Shown in pieces: positions 36,386-46,815 of a stretch of 64,000 nucleotides of DNA (the first letter of the stretch is position 1; each line of letters opens with the position of its first letter). This DNA comes from Epiperipatus broadwayi (Eukaryota; Onychophora; Udeonychophora; Euonychophora; Peripatidae): contig JAQFVV010000028.1 in the NCBI GenBank assembly GCA_028023455.1, positions 753,501 to 817,500 of the forward strand, in the 5' to 3' direction. The notes beneath the pieces are model-generated. The model saw only the letters and a program-made list of their open reading frames with translations, searched no databases and was not told where the DNA came from. Position numbers and translations under genes: made by a program.

Positions 36386-37854
36386 TAAATATAAGCTTAT
36401 TAAATTAGGTCATGTGACATCTGACTTGATTTATTTGTAATACATATTAATATACAATAGCTTAATTTATTTTTCATATAATATTTTTCTATTACTTTTA
36501 ATAATGTTTTTATGTTCACATTATAAACATGAAATAAGAAATGGTATAATCGTATTAAGTATATTATTCACTGAGCAAGATAATTTTTAGCAATATGACA
36601 AGCACAAATGCACAGATATATTTTCAAAAATCTAAAGTAGTCTTTTTTAAAACAATTTTTAAAATATACTTTGCTAAATTTAAAGGTTATTTAATTAAAT
36701 GCAAGAATTTTTTTTAAAATGAAAAATGCATTTATTAATGAAATTTTGTTTTTAATTAAAGATTTAAAGCTATAAACAAATTAATTAAAAAAAAAACTTG
36801 GCATAAATTGCAAAATCTATTTATTTTTTATTAATGGCCAATAGAAATAATTGATTAATGCTTATGAAAAGAGCAAGCGCCATCTATTAGAAGCTTGAGT
36901 AATTATATCAGATATTTTCGACATCTATATTCTCAGTATTTAAATTCGTATCCTCATATCTGTTTCTAGATTTTGCATGACTGCTATTCTTCCTCGCCTC
37001 ATTCCATAGATAAAGGCAAATATCAGAAATCAGACTGTATATACATTTGGTTTTCATGATTCCTCGATTTTACACTCGGTAGCATTAGAATGGACACCTA
37101 TTCTGGTCTTTCATAATTTAAATTGGAATGATTGATCACTGTTTTTATGCTTAGCTTCTAATGATATTTTAAAATAATATCAGTTTGGTGTGGCTAATAC
37201 TGTTAAAAGAATTAAGTTTTTTATGTAACGTATTCTATCATTAATATAATATATATTCAAGTCTTGAAATTTTTATTATTATTAAGCTTTATGTGGTTAT
37301 TAATGCTTATTTAATATAAAAGAAAGAAACCTTATATACTTTATTTCTAATAATAATAACCTATTTATTTGTTTAAAAGAAAGCATAAAGTAAAAATGTA
37401 ATCTATTAATCCACAAGGCTTCTTCTCAAATAGTAAAATTATTATCATTATTTTAAACCCTTTTATTTTATTTTAAAATCAGTTTTGAATTAATAAATGT
37501 TTTTTTTTTCCTACTTTTTTTTTGTTTGTAAGAATAATCCATTAGTTGAATTAAATTACGATAAATATTAAAACATTTAGTTTAAAAATAAGGTTTTGAA
37601 ATCATAAAGAAAAAAACTTCTCAATTTAGAGATCAATTTCAACAAAATAAAATAAATAAATATATTACTCTACCTTTTTTTTAAAAAAAAAACCCTGTGT
37701 TTTATTTTATATATAAGCCATCTAATTTTACAAATTTTAGACTGTTTTTGAACTCGTGTTTTGATCATTATTAAATGTTATATATCCTTAATTTTTTAAT
37801 ATATATGATAATTAATATTGAAATACACGTATACTCTTAACATAAGTCTAATTA
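36386..37854. other. No gene recognised
   Basis: AT-rich, with T and A homopolymers near 37500 and 37675. Nothing supported. Confidence 0.5.
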
Positions 37855-38285
37855 AAGGGATTCGAACCCAGATTTTTAAGCTTCCTATAGTCATTCACTA
37901 TCTAATGTAATCGATACCCATGACCACATACATGTGAAAAAAATAAATTATCTTTAATATACGTATTTCACACTAGATCAACATTCATGAATTCGTCTGG
38001 ATCATTATCTCCCACACATATATATACTCAATGCTCAGTTTATATTGAAGCATGTCCATTAGAAGGTGTAGATTTGCTATCTTAATATAAAGCGAGCACT
38101 TATTATATATATGTGTGTGTTGGAAATGATGATTTGGACCAATTGATGAGCGCTTGTTCAGCATGAAATACTTGTAATAGTTGTTTATCTTTTTGACATG
38201 TATGTGGTTATGTGTAACAGTTATATTGGATAGAGTGGATGACTGTAGGGAGTTAGAAAGTCTGGGTTCAAATCCTTTTTAATTA
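37855..38285. repeat. Family F head-to-head inverted pair
   Basis: Left arm on the minus strand and right arm on the plus strand each run from the ribozyme motif to a tRNA-like end (GATTCGAACCCAGA at 37860; TCTGGGTTCAAATCC at 38264-38278, preceded by A-box-like TTGGATAGAGTGG at 38228). The centre is a GTGTGTGTTGG and TCCCACACATAT segment. Both ribozyme copies diverge outward. Confidence 0.8.
38126..38192 (+). ncRNA. Hammerhead-like motif, decayed (family F)
   Basis: Box UUGAUGA (38143-38149) has C3 changed to U. Stem II is GCGCU-UGUUC-AGCAU with one mismatch, then GAA (38165-38167), and stem III is degenerate. CCAA at 38139-38142 no longer has a clean partner. The opposite arm has an even more decayed copy at about 37955-38005. 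Confidence 0.5.
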
Positions 38286-38439
38286 CGTATATGATAATTT
38301 AAAAAAAATGCAGAATTCAATACTTGTATGTGGGATAATCAAATACATAGAATTCTTGATAATGACCATGAAATATGGTTGAAATGCATGATAAAATTCA
38401 TATGAAAGTACAGAAAAAGTTATTTTAGAACAGTAGTGA

Positions 38440-38787
38440 CTCTCTCCATACAGTAGTGCCACCTAGTGCAAGTCATGGTAATCAGAAGATGCTGGAAGGT
38501 TTGAGCATTAAAATTCCTATTTAATGCCTACTCATCCAATATCCCCAGATACCAAATAACACCAAAATGTATAAATACTAAACTGAGTTCAGATTTGTAT
38601 GACTATCCAATTGAATTAGCTTGGATTGGAAACATTATTGTATTTCCAATTTGGGCATAGTTAATTAAAAAGATAAAAGGTCGCTGCTAGAAGGGTTGCA
38701 TTAAATACAAAGATTTAGTTGCAGTGCTCTTAGATTCAAGGCTCGTCACTCATAAAAGTTATAAGTTATGTAATATAGGGAGCATAC
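38440..38787. repeat. Family D copy, decayed
   Basis: Starts ACTCTCCATACAGTAGTGCC on the inverted arm, continues through CTACTCATCCAATATCCCC and the shared internal segment (TAAACTGAGTTCAGAT), and ends in a broken ribozyme motif at about 38730-38785 (AGATTCAAGGCTCGTCACTC). It runs straight into the family E foldback. Confidence 0.75.
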
Positions 38788-38851
38788 CAATAACTATAAC
38801 AATCTTTTATTGATAAATGCTGAAGAAAAAGCATTTACAAATCTTTATTTA

Positions 38852-38921
38852 GAATTATTCCTATCCTCAGACTGATCAGTTTCAAACTTTTGGCTCACTT
38901 CAGTGAGGAGCTATAACATTC
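38852..38921 (-). ncRNA. Type I hammerhead ribozyme candidate (family E, left arm)
   Basis: On the minus strand stem I pairs UCCUCA (38909-38904) with UGAGGA (38869-38864), six perfect pairs. Beyond an internal loop, GAAUGUUAU (38921-38913) pairs with AUAAUUC (38858-38852) around a 2-nt bulge. Stem II GAGC-CAAAA-GUUU has two G-U pairs. GAA is at 38883-38881. Stem III ACUG-AU-CAGU is four perfect pairs, with cleavage triplet GUC (C at 38870). The box is CUGAAGU: A9 is U, shared with the other arm at 39425. Otherwise complete. Confidence 0.72.
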
Positions 38922-39010
38922 AAATACTAGATCTAAAATACCAACTCAAAATTCAGCATTCATCTAATACATAACTATTAACTTGAGTTGGTTTTTTGAA
39001 TCTAATGTCC

Positions 39011-39065
39011 CAACTCCTCACTGAAGAGACCCATAGGTTGAAACCGATCTGGGGATGGGGACAAT
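39011..39065 (+). ncRNA. Type I hammerhead ribozyme candidate (family E, centre)
   Basis: Core CUGAAGA (39021-39027) is perfect, stem II GACC-CAUA-GGUU forms four pairs, and GAA (39040-39042) is intact. Stem I pairs UCCUCA (39015-39020) with UGGGGA (39050-39055), one G-U. Stem III ACCGAU keeps only A-U, and the cleavage triplet is AUC (C at 39049). This copy has the best box and stem II in family E. Confidence 0.68.
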
Positions 39066-39403
39066 CCAAGATAAAAATGATTTGAATGCCATCTCTTGTA
39101 ATAGCATTTATCATAAAAAAAATCTTGTTTAAAGCTAATTAGCATGCTCTTAATTGTACATAACTATTAAGTAAAAAAATCTGAAATTTTTAGACACATA
39201 AATGTCTTTAAATTCAGTTATCTAATTTAAATAGCTATATGGGGCTGAACATAGATCTGAATTTGGTTTAGTCCCATATAGCTATTTAAGTTTGCTGAAT
39301 TTAAAGACATTTACATGTCTAAAAATTTCAGATTTTCTACTTAATGGTTATGTATTAGATAAGTGATGGCTTTTGAGTTGGTATTTTAGATCTAGTGTCT
39401 GGG

Positions 39404-39470
39404 TGTTCTAGCTCCTCACTGAGGTGAGCCAGTAGCTTGAAACTGATCGGTCTGAGGATAGGAATAATTC
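39404..39470 (+). ncRNA. Type I hammerhead ribozyme candidate (family E, right arm)
   Basis: Stem I pairs UCCUCA (39413-39418) with UGAGGA (39453-39458). The box CUGAGGU (39419-39425) shares A9 to U with the left arm. Stem II is GAGC-CAGUA-GCUU, then GAA (39439-39441). Stem III is ACUG-AU-CGGU with the pair U-G where the left arm has U-A, and the cleavage triplet is GUC (C at 39452). Confidence 0.7.
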
Positions 39471-39599
39471 TAGATAGTGATTTTAAATGCTTTCTCTTAG
39501 GCACTTACCAATAAAAGCTTTTTGAGCTATTGGTATGCTTTCTGCACTACATATCTGTAATACAAGCTTAAAAAACAAAGTCACATGATATGTGATTTG

Positions 39600-39810
39600 C
39601 TTTATTGATTATTAAGCCATAAGTTAAAAACTAATGTGCAGATATTGGATAAGTAGGCACTGGATAGGGATTTTGATCACAAACCTTCTAGCATCCATTG
39701 TTTATTATGGCTTGCAGTATTGTATGAAAAGAGTTACTATTGTTTTAACAGATTGCGTAAACATAAGAAAAGGTGGTCATGTGATGTTTCAGTGGTTTAA
39801 AAATTTATTT
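39600..39810 (+). repeat. Family D partial copy
   Basis: Reads AAGCCATAAGTTAAAAACTA, ATATTGGATAAGTAGGCACT, AGGGATTTTGATCACAAACC, CATCCATTG and GGTCATGTGATGTTTCAGTG. The ribozyme box is lost; only the distal half remains. Confidence 0.7.
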
Positions 39811-40425
39811 TAAATAATATTTAATAAGTGAAATATTTTGAAAAGAAACTACATAGTCAGTTTTTGTTAATTAATTAATAAAGACTATATTGATTGAATA
39901 TAAAATAAAACAATTTAAATTTACTTTCATATGTAAAGATTTTTCATATTTATATTTAATAATTTTAATTTTTATAATGGTGGAGATAAAAAAATGTCTG
40001 TCCTATATTAAAATGTGATGCTTTCTAGATTATATCTACCAGAAAATGTATTCCCAAAATTTATCCAGTGTGAATTTAAATTCCACATCATAAACATGGC
40101 ATAAAAATATAATAACTTCAACACTATGAGATTCTAGAATTTAGTCTAGAATAAGGGCCAACAATCTTTCTAATATAAAAGAGACACTTTATTTAAATAT
40201 CTTGACCAAAAAAAGTCAAACCACAAGAATAGAAATAAAACATAGGGGTTAATGAAAAAATATGGATTTGTGAATAATTCTTGTTTAGAACATTTATTTT
40301 AGTAATAGAATCAATTTACATATAATGTAATGAAAATTAAAACTGTCTTAAACAAAAAGATAAAATTACTTTAAATGTTTAATTTTTTCTCAAGTTTTTA
40401 TTATTTAGCATTCACTATAGACAAT
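39811..40425. other. No gene recognised
   Basis: AT-rich DNA; nothing supported. Confidence 0.5.
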
Positions 40426-40850
40426 ATTTATTATACTGCCCATCCCTTTTCTATGTATTTATATGGTCTTAAGGTCCTATATATGAGGGGTTAGAATAAC
40501 ATATGGTAACATGAATATGATGACAAACTTAAAAAACAAGGGCTGCCATTAATAGATTTTGAATAATATGGATGTCTGGAGAGGTGGAGAGTGGAGAAGA
40601 TTGAAGCCTGTCCATTAAATATTGTAGATTTGCAATCTTAATATAAACTGAGCGTTTATTATATATTTGGGTTGGAGATGATCTAGACAAACTGATAGGT
40701 GCTGGTTCAGCACAAAATATATATATTGCAGATCTTTTTTTTTATATTATGTGGTCATGTGTATCAGTTGTATAAGATGGAGTGGATGGCTGAAGGCAGC
40801 TTGAAAGTCTGGGTTCAAATCCCCACTAATTAATGTTTTTTATGCTGTAA
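40426..40850 (+). repeat. Family F repeat, near full length
   Basis: Plus-strand counterpart of 26580-27015, about 425 bp. It contains ATATATGAGGGGTTAGA, GAAGCCTGTCCATTAAAT, AAACTGAGCG, the ribozyme motif, TGTGGTCATGTGTATCAG, GATGGAGTGGATGGC and a GGGTTCAAATCCCC end at 40811-40824. Confidence 0.78.
40680..40734 (+). ncRNA. Type I hammerhead ribozyme candidate (family F)
   Basis: Outer stem I pairs GAUCU (40680-40684) with AGAUC (40730-40734), and inner stem I pairs CAA (40688-40690) with UUG (40726-40728). Stem II GUGCU-GGUUC-AGCAC is five perfect pairs. The box CUGAUAG (40692-40698) has two changes, and GAAA reads AAAA. The outer stem I sequence differs from the copy at 26693 yet still pairs, which supports selection or descent from a paired stem rather than chance. 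Catalysis is not expected here. Confidence 0.6.
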
Positions 40851-41524
40851 TCAGATACATTCAAGGAGAATCATAGAATAGTGGATTTTCCCTCCCTAGA
40901 GTCATGAAAATATTTATAAATTACTGTATAAGCAAAAATTAAAAATGCACTTATATTTATCATGGTAGAAAGAGCCGTAAGGTTGGCATCAAAACATCAT
41001 AAGCGTCTAAAAAGTCGTAAGTGACTTGCAGGCAATAGTTTGCTGGTTTATAGTCTAGCAAATACTATTTGAATTCTCATTATATAAACATGCAAAAATA
41101 TCAGTACAAACAGAAGTAGTCTTTTAAATATATTACCATTTTATTCTCTAATGCACTTGAATTTTAGTACTAATGCTTTAAAAGATAGTAATTTTAAGCT
41201 ATTTAACAAACTATATATATATGCTAAGATAACAATTTTTGAGCTTTCTTAAAAATAATCAAAAATTATATTCTCTTTAAAGTAGGCATTAAAATATCAA
41301 AGGCAACAATGTAGAACAAAATGATATGGTCAAAAAAAAAATTTTTTTTTTGTAAGGTATTGATTTTTTATTTTCATTTGTCATAATTAGTTTTAATAAA
41401 TTATTAGCAACTGTCTAAATAAATTCCTAAAATAAATTTTTAACAATTAAATTAGATGCTTTTTAAAATATATTTTATTTTTATTAGTATATCTCATTCT
41501 CATATCATCTCCAATATATGGTAA
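40851..41524. other. No gene recognised
   Basis: AT-rich DNA with A/T homopolymers at 41330-41350. Confidence 0.5.
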
Positions 41525-42130
41525 ACACTTTTTCTACACTGGTGGATAGTTATGACATGGTGGAATTGACATGAACAATGCACTGACAAAAAAAACAAGA
41601 AAAACACTTGTATACATATGTTCAGTACAAGTAAAGGTGCTCATGAAAGGGATGCATAATGACAGAGGGTGGTCTGAGTCTCTGCACAGATGGAGAATTG
41701 TGACATAATAGAATTGAAATGAGAGTGGTCTGAGTTTCTGTGCTGGTAGCTGATTGTGATATGGTGGAGTTGAGATGAAAAAGGGTAGTCTGAATTTGTG
41801 TTATGGTTAATAGTTGTGATATTGTGGAGATGTGACATGCACTGACAAAAATTTGTGATATTGTGGAGTTGAGATGAAAAATTCACTGACAACTATGGAA
41901 AAGAATACACCTATTTCAACTTGGCCATGAAGAGTCAGACATTTAATAACTACCTGATGAGTAAAGGGTTGTTCACAAAATGCATACATTGTGGGAGAGG
42001 GTGGGCTGAGTTTCTGCACTAGTGGTTGGATATGATGTGGAGTTGAGATGATGAATGCATTGATAAAACACAAAAAGCACTTGTGTCTACATAGGCATGC
42101 AGAGTCAAATGTTATGAAACTTCTACCTCA
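41525..42130 (+). repeat. Family H degenerate tandem repeat
   Basis: Five to six partial units with TCTGAGTTTCTG, GATTGTGATATGGTGGAG, TTGAGATGA and CACTGACAAA blocks, some only about 55-70 bp apart. Related to 11566-12410 and 43228-43490. Minus-strand frames here are by-products of the repeat. Confidence 0.75.
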
Positions 42131-42436
42131 GGATTTGGTAATTTTTTAATATGAGCCATTATGTTAAAATGTCTTCCCCCTCCCCATAAAAGAGCTGCAA
42201 AAAGGAATAATAAATAGATTTATAAACAATATGAATTTCCAAATGGCTGTGAATATGTTTGAATAATTATTTAAATAACAGAATATAATATCTGAATACA
42301 TACTAATGAAAATAAAAATTGTCTTAAAAATAAATCGACAAAAACAGAAATGACTTTGACAGTTTGATTCATTCACAAATTTCTAAAATTTAAATATTCA
42401 TCAATATACAATGTTTTTCTGAAAGTTTGTGATGAT

Positions 42437-42985
42437 GGTATTCTATTTATATTTTTATATTGGACTATTTCCATCATCTAATATGTGTATTGAATGTCTT
42501 TAGAAAAAATTAACTTTGCTATTCCAAATACATTCAACTGTTATTTAAAACACATCAAACAGGTTAGTATATGCACAACTTTTTGAGAGGTATTAATCTC
42601 CCCTCTTCTTCAGGTGTTGCTAGCCTGACCAGTGACAGTACTAGCATGGGATTCGAACCTGGGTCCTTAGATAAATAAATGAAATTACTACAGACTGTTG
42701 CCTTTGGCAGGATGGCTCAGTTGGTTAGAGCATTACCATAAAATTCAATACTCAAGAATCTAAGGATCCAGGTTCAAATCCTATGCTAGTATTGTCACTG
42801 GTTAGGCCAGCAACACATGAAGAAAGGTGGAGAATAGTACCCCTCAAAACATTGTGCATATACCAACCTGTTTGATGTACTATTACTAACAGTTGAATGT
42901 ATTTGGATATTTAAATAAAGTTAAAGACATTCAATACACATATTAGATGATGGAAATAGTCCAATATAAAAATACGATCGATAAA
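42437..42985. mobile_element. Head-to-head pair of SINE-2 copies
   Basis: The plus copy (42668-42985) has A box TGGCTCAGTTGG (42713-42724) and B box GGTTCAAATCC (42771-42781), a body and the tail TTAGATGATGGAAATAGTCC. The minus copy (42437-42667) has the same tail and body but stops at its B box, where the plus copy begins. Both bodies carry a CCTGAAGA or CATGAAGA box and an AGAGG/CCTCT-type hairpin followed by AAAA. The junction suggests template switching between copies or an inverted dimer. Confidence 0.85.
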
Positions 42986-43227
42986 CAATAATTACTGTTC
43001 TATAATAAGGCTGAATTCAGGAAACAACATTTTAAATAAGATTTTTTCCCCTTTTAGAGTCATCAAAATATTTATTTATAAATGACAAGAGGAAATAAAA
43101 AATATATTTACCTTTATTATGCTGAAAAGACTGGGAGATTGTGATCAAAGAGTCCGATAAAGTTTGCGAGCCATAGTTTGCTGACCTCTACTCTAGCCCA
43201 CTTAATAAATAAAGATTATTCATAAAA

Positions 43228-43490
43228 TAAAGCATTGTGAGAGAAGATGCTCTGAATTTCTGCACTGATGGATGATTGTGATATGATGCAGTTGAGATGA
43301 GAGATGTATTGACAAAAAGCAATAAAAACACTTGTGACAATGTGGACATGGAGAATCAGGTGTTTGATATTTCACCTGATAAGTAAAGGTGTTCTGAAAT
43401 ACATGTATAGGGAGAAAAAGTGGACTGAGTTTCTGCACTGTGGATAGTTGTGATATGATGAAGTTGAGGTAAGAAAGACATACTCATAAA
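43228..43490 (+). repeat. Family H copy, about two units
   Basis: Contains CTGAATTTCTGCACTGATGG, GATATGATGCAGTTGAGATG, CACTTGTGACAATGTGGACA, AATCAGGTGTTTGA and GAAATACATGTATAGGGAG in family H order. Confidence 0.75.
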
Positions 43491-43939
43491 AAACTAACAA
43501 AAGAACGAACTTATTTATTAAAATAATTTTTTACTAGAATTAAACAAATTTTTATTGTTAATTTTAACTACGCAATACATTAAATAAATGAATATAAAGT
43601 ACTTTATTCACAAATTAACAGAATGTTGCATTAAAGCAGAAGAAAGTACATATTCAGAGCACAATTGATTTATAAACACACAAATCAAATTTTACAAAAT
43701 GTTAAAAGATACTATGAATTACTTTTTAATAAAATAATCTAAATTTATTTTATGCATTCATTTAAAATCCCCCCTTTTTCAATCCTAAAAACAATTTTAC
43801 AGTCAGCAAAATATCATTGTCAAATTAAAGGTATAATTTATGGTGTGACAAGGGTCAATATATGTCTATGATATTTTAAATTTTTATTACAATTTTATTT
43901 ACATACGTCAAATTTTTTACACTCATAACTGTATATCCA

Positions 43940-44430
43940 TTTACTTCAGATAGGTTCTTTAATAATTATCATCAGTCATTTATTAAACTAGAGATTATCT
44001 CTAAGCCAGATATAAACTTTAAAGTTCAGTTGTTTAGCATATCTGAATTTAATTAAACAGTAACACATAGAACAACTCAACATTGTCTTTTTCTTTTTTT
44101 CCATGTGTAATATTTGATTTTAGATATACTTAAAGCTTTCACTCTATCATATTCTCAAGAGATTTGAAGATAATCTATAAAATGTATTTCATACAAAAAC
44201 ACCACTCTTCATTAGTTCAGGTCATCATTTTTTACTCATACTTTCATCATTTGTTCAGCTTTTATCATTATTAAATTACTGCAATCTGACTTAAGAGCAT
44301 CAAACTTTCTTCACTCACAACTTTGATACTAATCACTTCAGATCAATATTTTATTAATTACTATTAATCATTTATTAAACTAAAGATTATCCTTAGCACA
44401 ATAACAATCTTTAAACTTGAGTTAAAGGTT
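43940..44430. repeat. Family G copies
   Basis: Two segments (43950-44030 and 44285-44410) each carry ATTAAACTAgAGATTATC.n, and 44300-44330 has CTTTCTTCACTCACAACTTT. Between them, 44175-44260 on the minus strand carries a decayed ribozyme motif (CUAAUGA, GAAAUACAUUUU). Confidence 0.65.
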
Positions 44431-44539
44431 TATATATCTGTTTTTGAATTGAACATAAACATATGGAATACCTCAATTTCAGTTTTTTATGTGTAATGTC
44501 TTTATAGATATACTTCAAGATTAAATTCCATCATATACC

Positions 44540-44735
44540 CTTGAAATATAGTAGTGCTGTCTCAATATAACCACACAGTGCAAAACAAAGTAATGAATGG
44601 ATTCTAGAAAGTTTGTGTGTAAAATATTTATCTAGTGTCTTCTCATTCAATATTCCCAGCTAGTTTTCCACTTGTGACTTTAATCAGTGAGAAGCTTTGG
44701 ATCTAAGCATTTTACACTTAAATATTTATTCTTGA
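44540..44735 (-). repeat. Family D copy with decayed ribozyme
   Basis: On the minus strand at about 44705-44645 it reads AGAUCCAA, CUGAUUA (G8 to U), GGAAAACUAGC and UAUUGAAU. The 44545-44640 part matches the element arm (GCAAAACAAAGTAATGAATG). Confidence 0.6.
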
Positions 44736-44995
44736 ATCATATGAAAAGAGAAATGTATTGTGTTTCTTAGCACAATGATAGAGTGAAGAACGTAAGAACT
44801 AAAAGGTCTTTGAATGAGACTGAATCTTTTACTTCCAATAATTGAATGTCACATGACTTCCTAGGTGATTGATTACATGACTATTTTAATCTACCTTAAA
44901 AGAAGACTAGTTATCATGATAATATTATGACATACATGATATTCTCAATTTAGTTTTTAATTTATAAGGTAAAATATTAAAACACAGACTAAATA

Positions 44996-45160
44996 ATACT
45001 TCTAAAAAAATCTTCACAATATAGGGGTATACTTCTATAAAAAGTCATCATGGTACAAGGGTATACATCTAAAAAAAAGTAATCAAAGTACGGGAATATA
45101 TTTCTTAAAATATCATCATAGAACAGGAGTATACTTCTAAAAACAGTCATCATGGCACAA
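44996..45160. repeat. Minisatellite, 5 units of about 33 bp
   Basis: GTATACTTCTA-like starts occur at 44996, 45028, 45061, 45097 and 45129, each followed by AAAA and (A/G)TCATCATGG(T/C)ACA-like text. Confidence 0.8.
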
Positions 45161-45180
45161 TGATGGGATACCTGCTTTCT

Positions 45181-46385
45181 ATACCTACAACTCAAGTTTG
45201 AATTCTGGAAAGTAAACTTGAAATATTTTCCAATATGGTTAGAATTTTTTTTTAGGTAACTATCCTTTACTCAGCATGGCTAATCATCTAATATGGATTG
45301 GTTAATGGATATCTAGAAATTAATGGCTAAAAATAAAACAAAAATGAAAATTACTTAAATTCTTACAATATATCTGAAAAATACTACCTTCCTCTTCAAT
45401 GTTTCCCTATGGGTGTTTCTTGGAGAGATCTTTGTCTATAGTGGGCCACTTATGAAAAGTCTCTTAAATTTTTATTTACCAAAAAAGATTAAATCTTACT
45501 TCATAGCTAATCCTTTGTCTATTACTATCAGTACAGTACTTAGGGCCTCCTACCATGTCCATGTCATATCTGTTCTCTTAAAAATTTGAATGACTTCTCT
45601 GAATTTTTTAGAAGTGCCACATCTGGTTAGAATACTAGTCAGAAAATTCTATATTGGGACCAGTATCTATAACATGGAGGGAAATACTTATAATGATGAG
45701 GAGAAGGAGGACTTCTTTACTGTTTACCCCACCTATAAATGATGTGATGATTACTCATACATACATATGAGTCACATGGGATTTTATAAACTCCCTGAGC
45801 CACAAAAAGAATACATTTCTGAACTGCTATAATTCAAAACTAGATATATTATTAATCAAAAAAAATTAACAATATTCTATTCAAACCTGAAGATTCAATT
45901 TATCTTGAAACCCAGAGAGTTTATAAAATTCTGTACAAAAGTTGGGGAATCTTAAATGGGTATGATTAATGATTACATCACTTATAGAAGAGATAAGTAT
46001 GATAAAACTGTAAAATAGCAGTCGCCAGCAACAGAACCCTCTCTTAAAGCATATGGAATTTTTTAATCTGAAGATTCTATTGAGATAAAAAAAATCAGAA
46101 AGGTTATATTGAGATTCTTAAGAGGTTAAACTGTATCAACAAATTTAATAATATATCTAAATTACCTTCCATTTTGAAAAATGTCATAAAGCTTATTAAT
46201 CGAATTAATTTTACATCAAATTACTTACTTATCATCATCCCACCAATTCACATTTTTAAACAAAATATTTTTTATTGGATGAAGTTTTAATCATATTCTA
46301 TATGTTGTGTGCAGTGTTTCAAAATGGTTTGTAAAATAAGATTTCTTAATTTAGATAATGAAAAGGTAATAATCTGCAGAAATGT
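45181..46385. other. No supported gene
   Basis: 45350-45800 is less AT-rich and may be an old transposon body. Plus-strand frames give disconnected pieces with no motif I recognise. 45880-46230 has a GAGTTTATAAAATTCTGTAC stretch loosely like retroelement linker text but without a signature. Confidence 0.4.
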
Positions 46386-46389
46386 CAGT

Positions 46390-46815
46390 ACAGTAGTACT
46401 AAAGCAGTAGAAAATTCTCCATAAATTAGTGCTACCCAGTATAAACCTTAGTAATCAATAGATTTGAGAATGTTGGTGCATACAATTCTTATCTACTGCA
46501 TACTCATCCAATATCTCCAGACCAGTTTTTAACTTTTGGCTTTCATCAGAGAGAAGTTTGGATTTGAGAGCATTGTATTCATTTGACTTACAAGCTAGAA
46601 ACTAATCTGGATATATTGGATGATTTTTGCAAGCTAGAAACTAGTCTGGAGATACTAGATGAGTAGGCACTAGATTGGGATTTTATACATAAACCTTCTT
46701 GCACCCATTGATCATTATGACTTATACTAAGTAGCATTACTGTATGGAGACTTTACCACTATTTTAACAGCTTGATAAGAATAGAATATGGTAATCATGT
46801 GATGTTACAGAAGTA
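46390..46815. repeat. Family D foldback element
   Basis: Left arm (46418-46545, minus orientation) and right arm (46600-46770) are inverted copies: ATTCTCCATAAATTAGTGC, ACTCATCCAATATCTCCAGA and complements. The ribozyme end of the right arm is partly duplicated: AAGCTAGAAACTA occurs at 46591 and 46632. It ends GGTAATCATGTGATGTTACAG. Confidence 0.8.
46506..46563 (-). ncRNA. Type I hammerhead ribozyme candidate (family D)
   Basis: On the minus strand outer stem I pairs AUCCAA (46563-46558) with UUGGAU (46511-46506). Box CUGAUGA (46549-46543) is perfect. Stem II is weak. GAAA reads AAAA (G12 lost). Stem III A-C-UG-G-U leads to triplet GUC (C at 46520). Inner stem I is poorly paired. Confidence 0.58.

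Larger units (their letters stand above)
38788..39540. repeat. Family E long foldback with three ribozyme motifs
   Basis: Outer arms about 38788-38925 (minus) and 39395-39535 (plus) are inverted copies (AGCATACCAATA, TTTTATTGATAA, AGAATTATTCCTATCCTCAG and complements). A second, tighter palindrome lies at 39155-39360 (TCTGAAATTTTTAGACA, TTTAAATTCAG, AATAGCTATATGGG, and complements). A third ribozyme copy sits between at 39015. The arrangement looks like several units joined in alternating orientation. Confidence 0.85.

Noticed and set aside
41641-42073. Overlapping minus-strand frames that look serine/histidine rich
   Set aside because: They follow the period of family H repeats, so composition comes from the repeat.
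42713-42781. Functional tRNA gene suggested by A and B boxes
   Set aside because: The boxes are about 47 bp apart within a repeated element with a body and tail shared at 3865-4178; it is a SINE head, not a tRNA gene.
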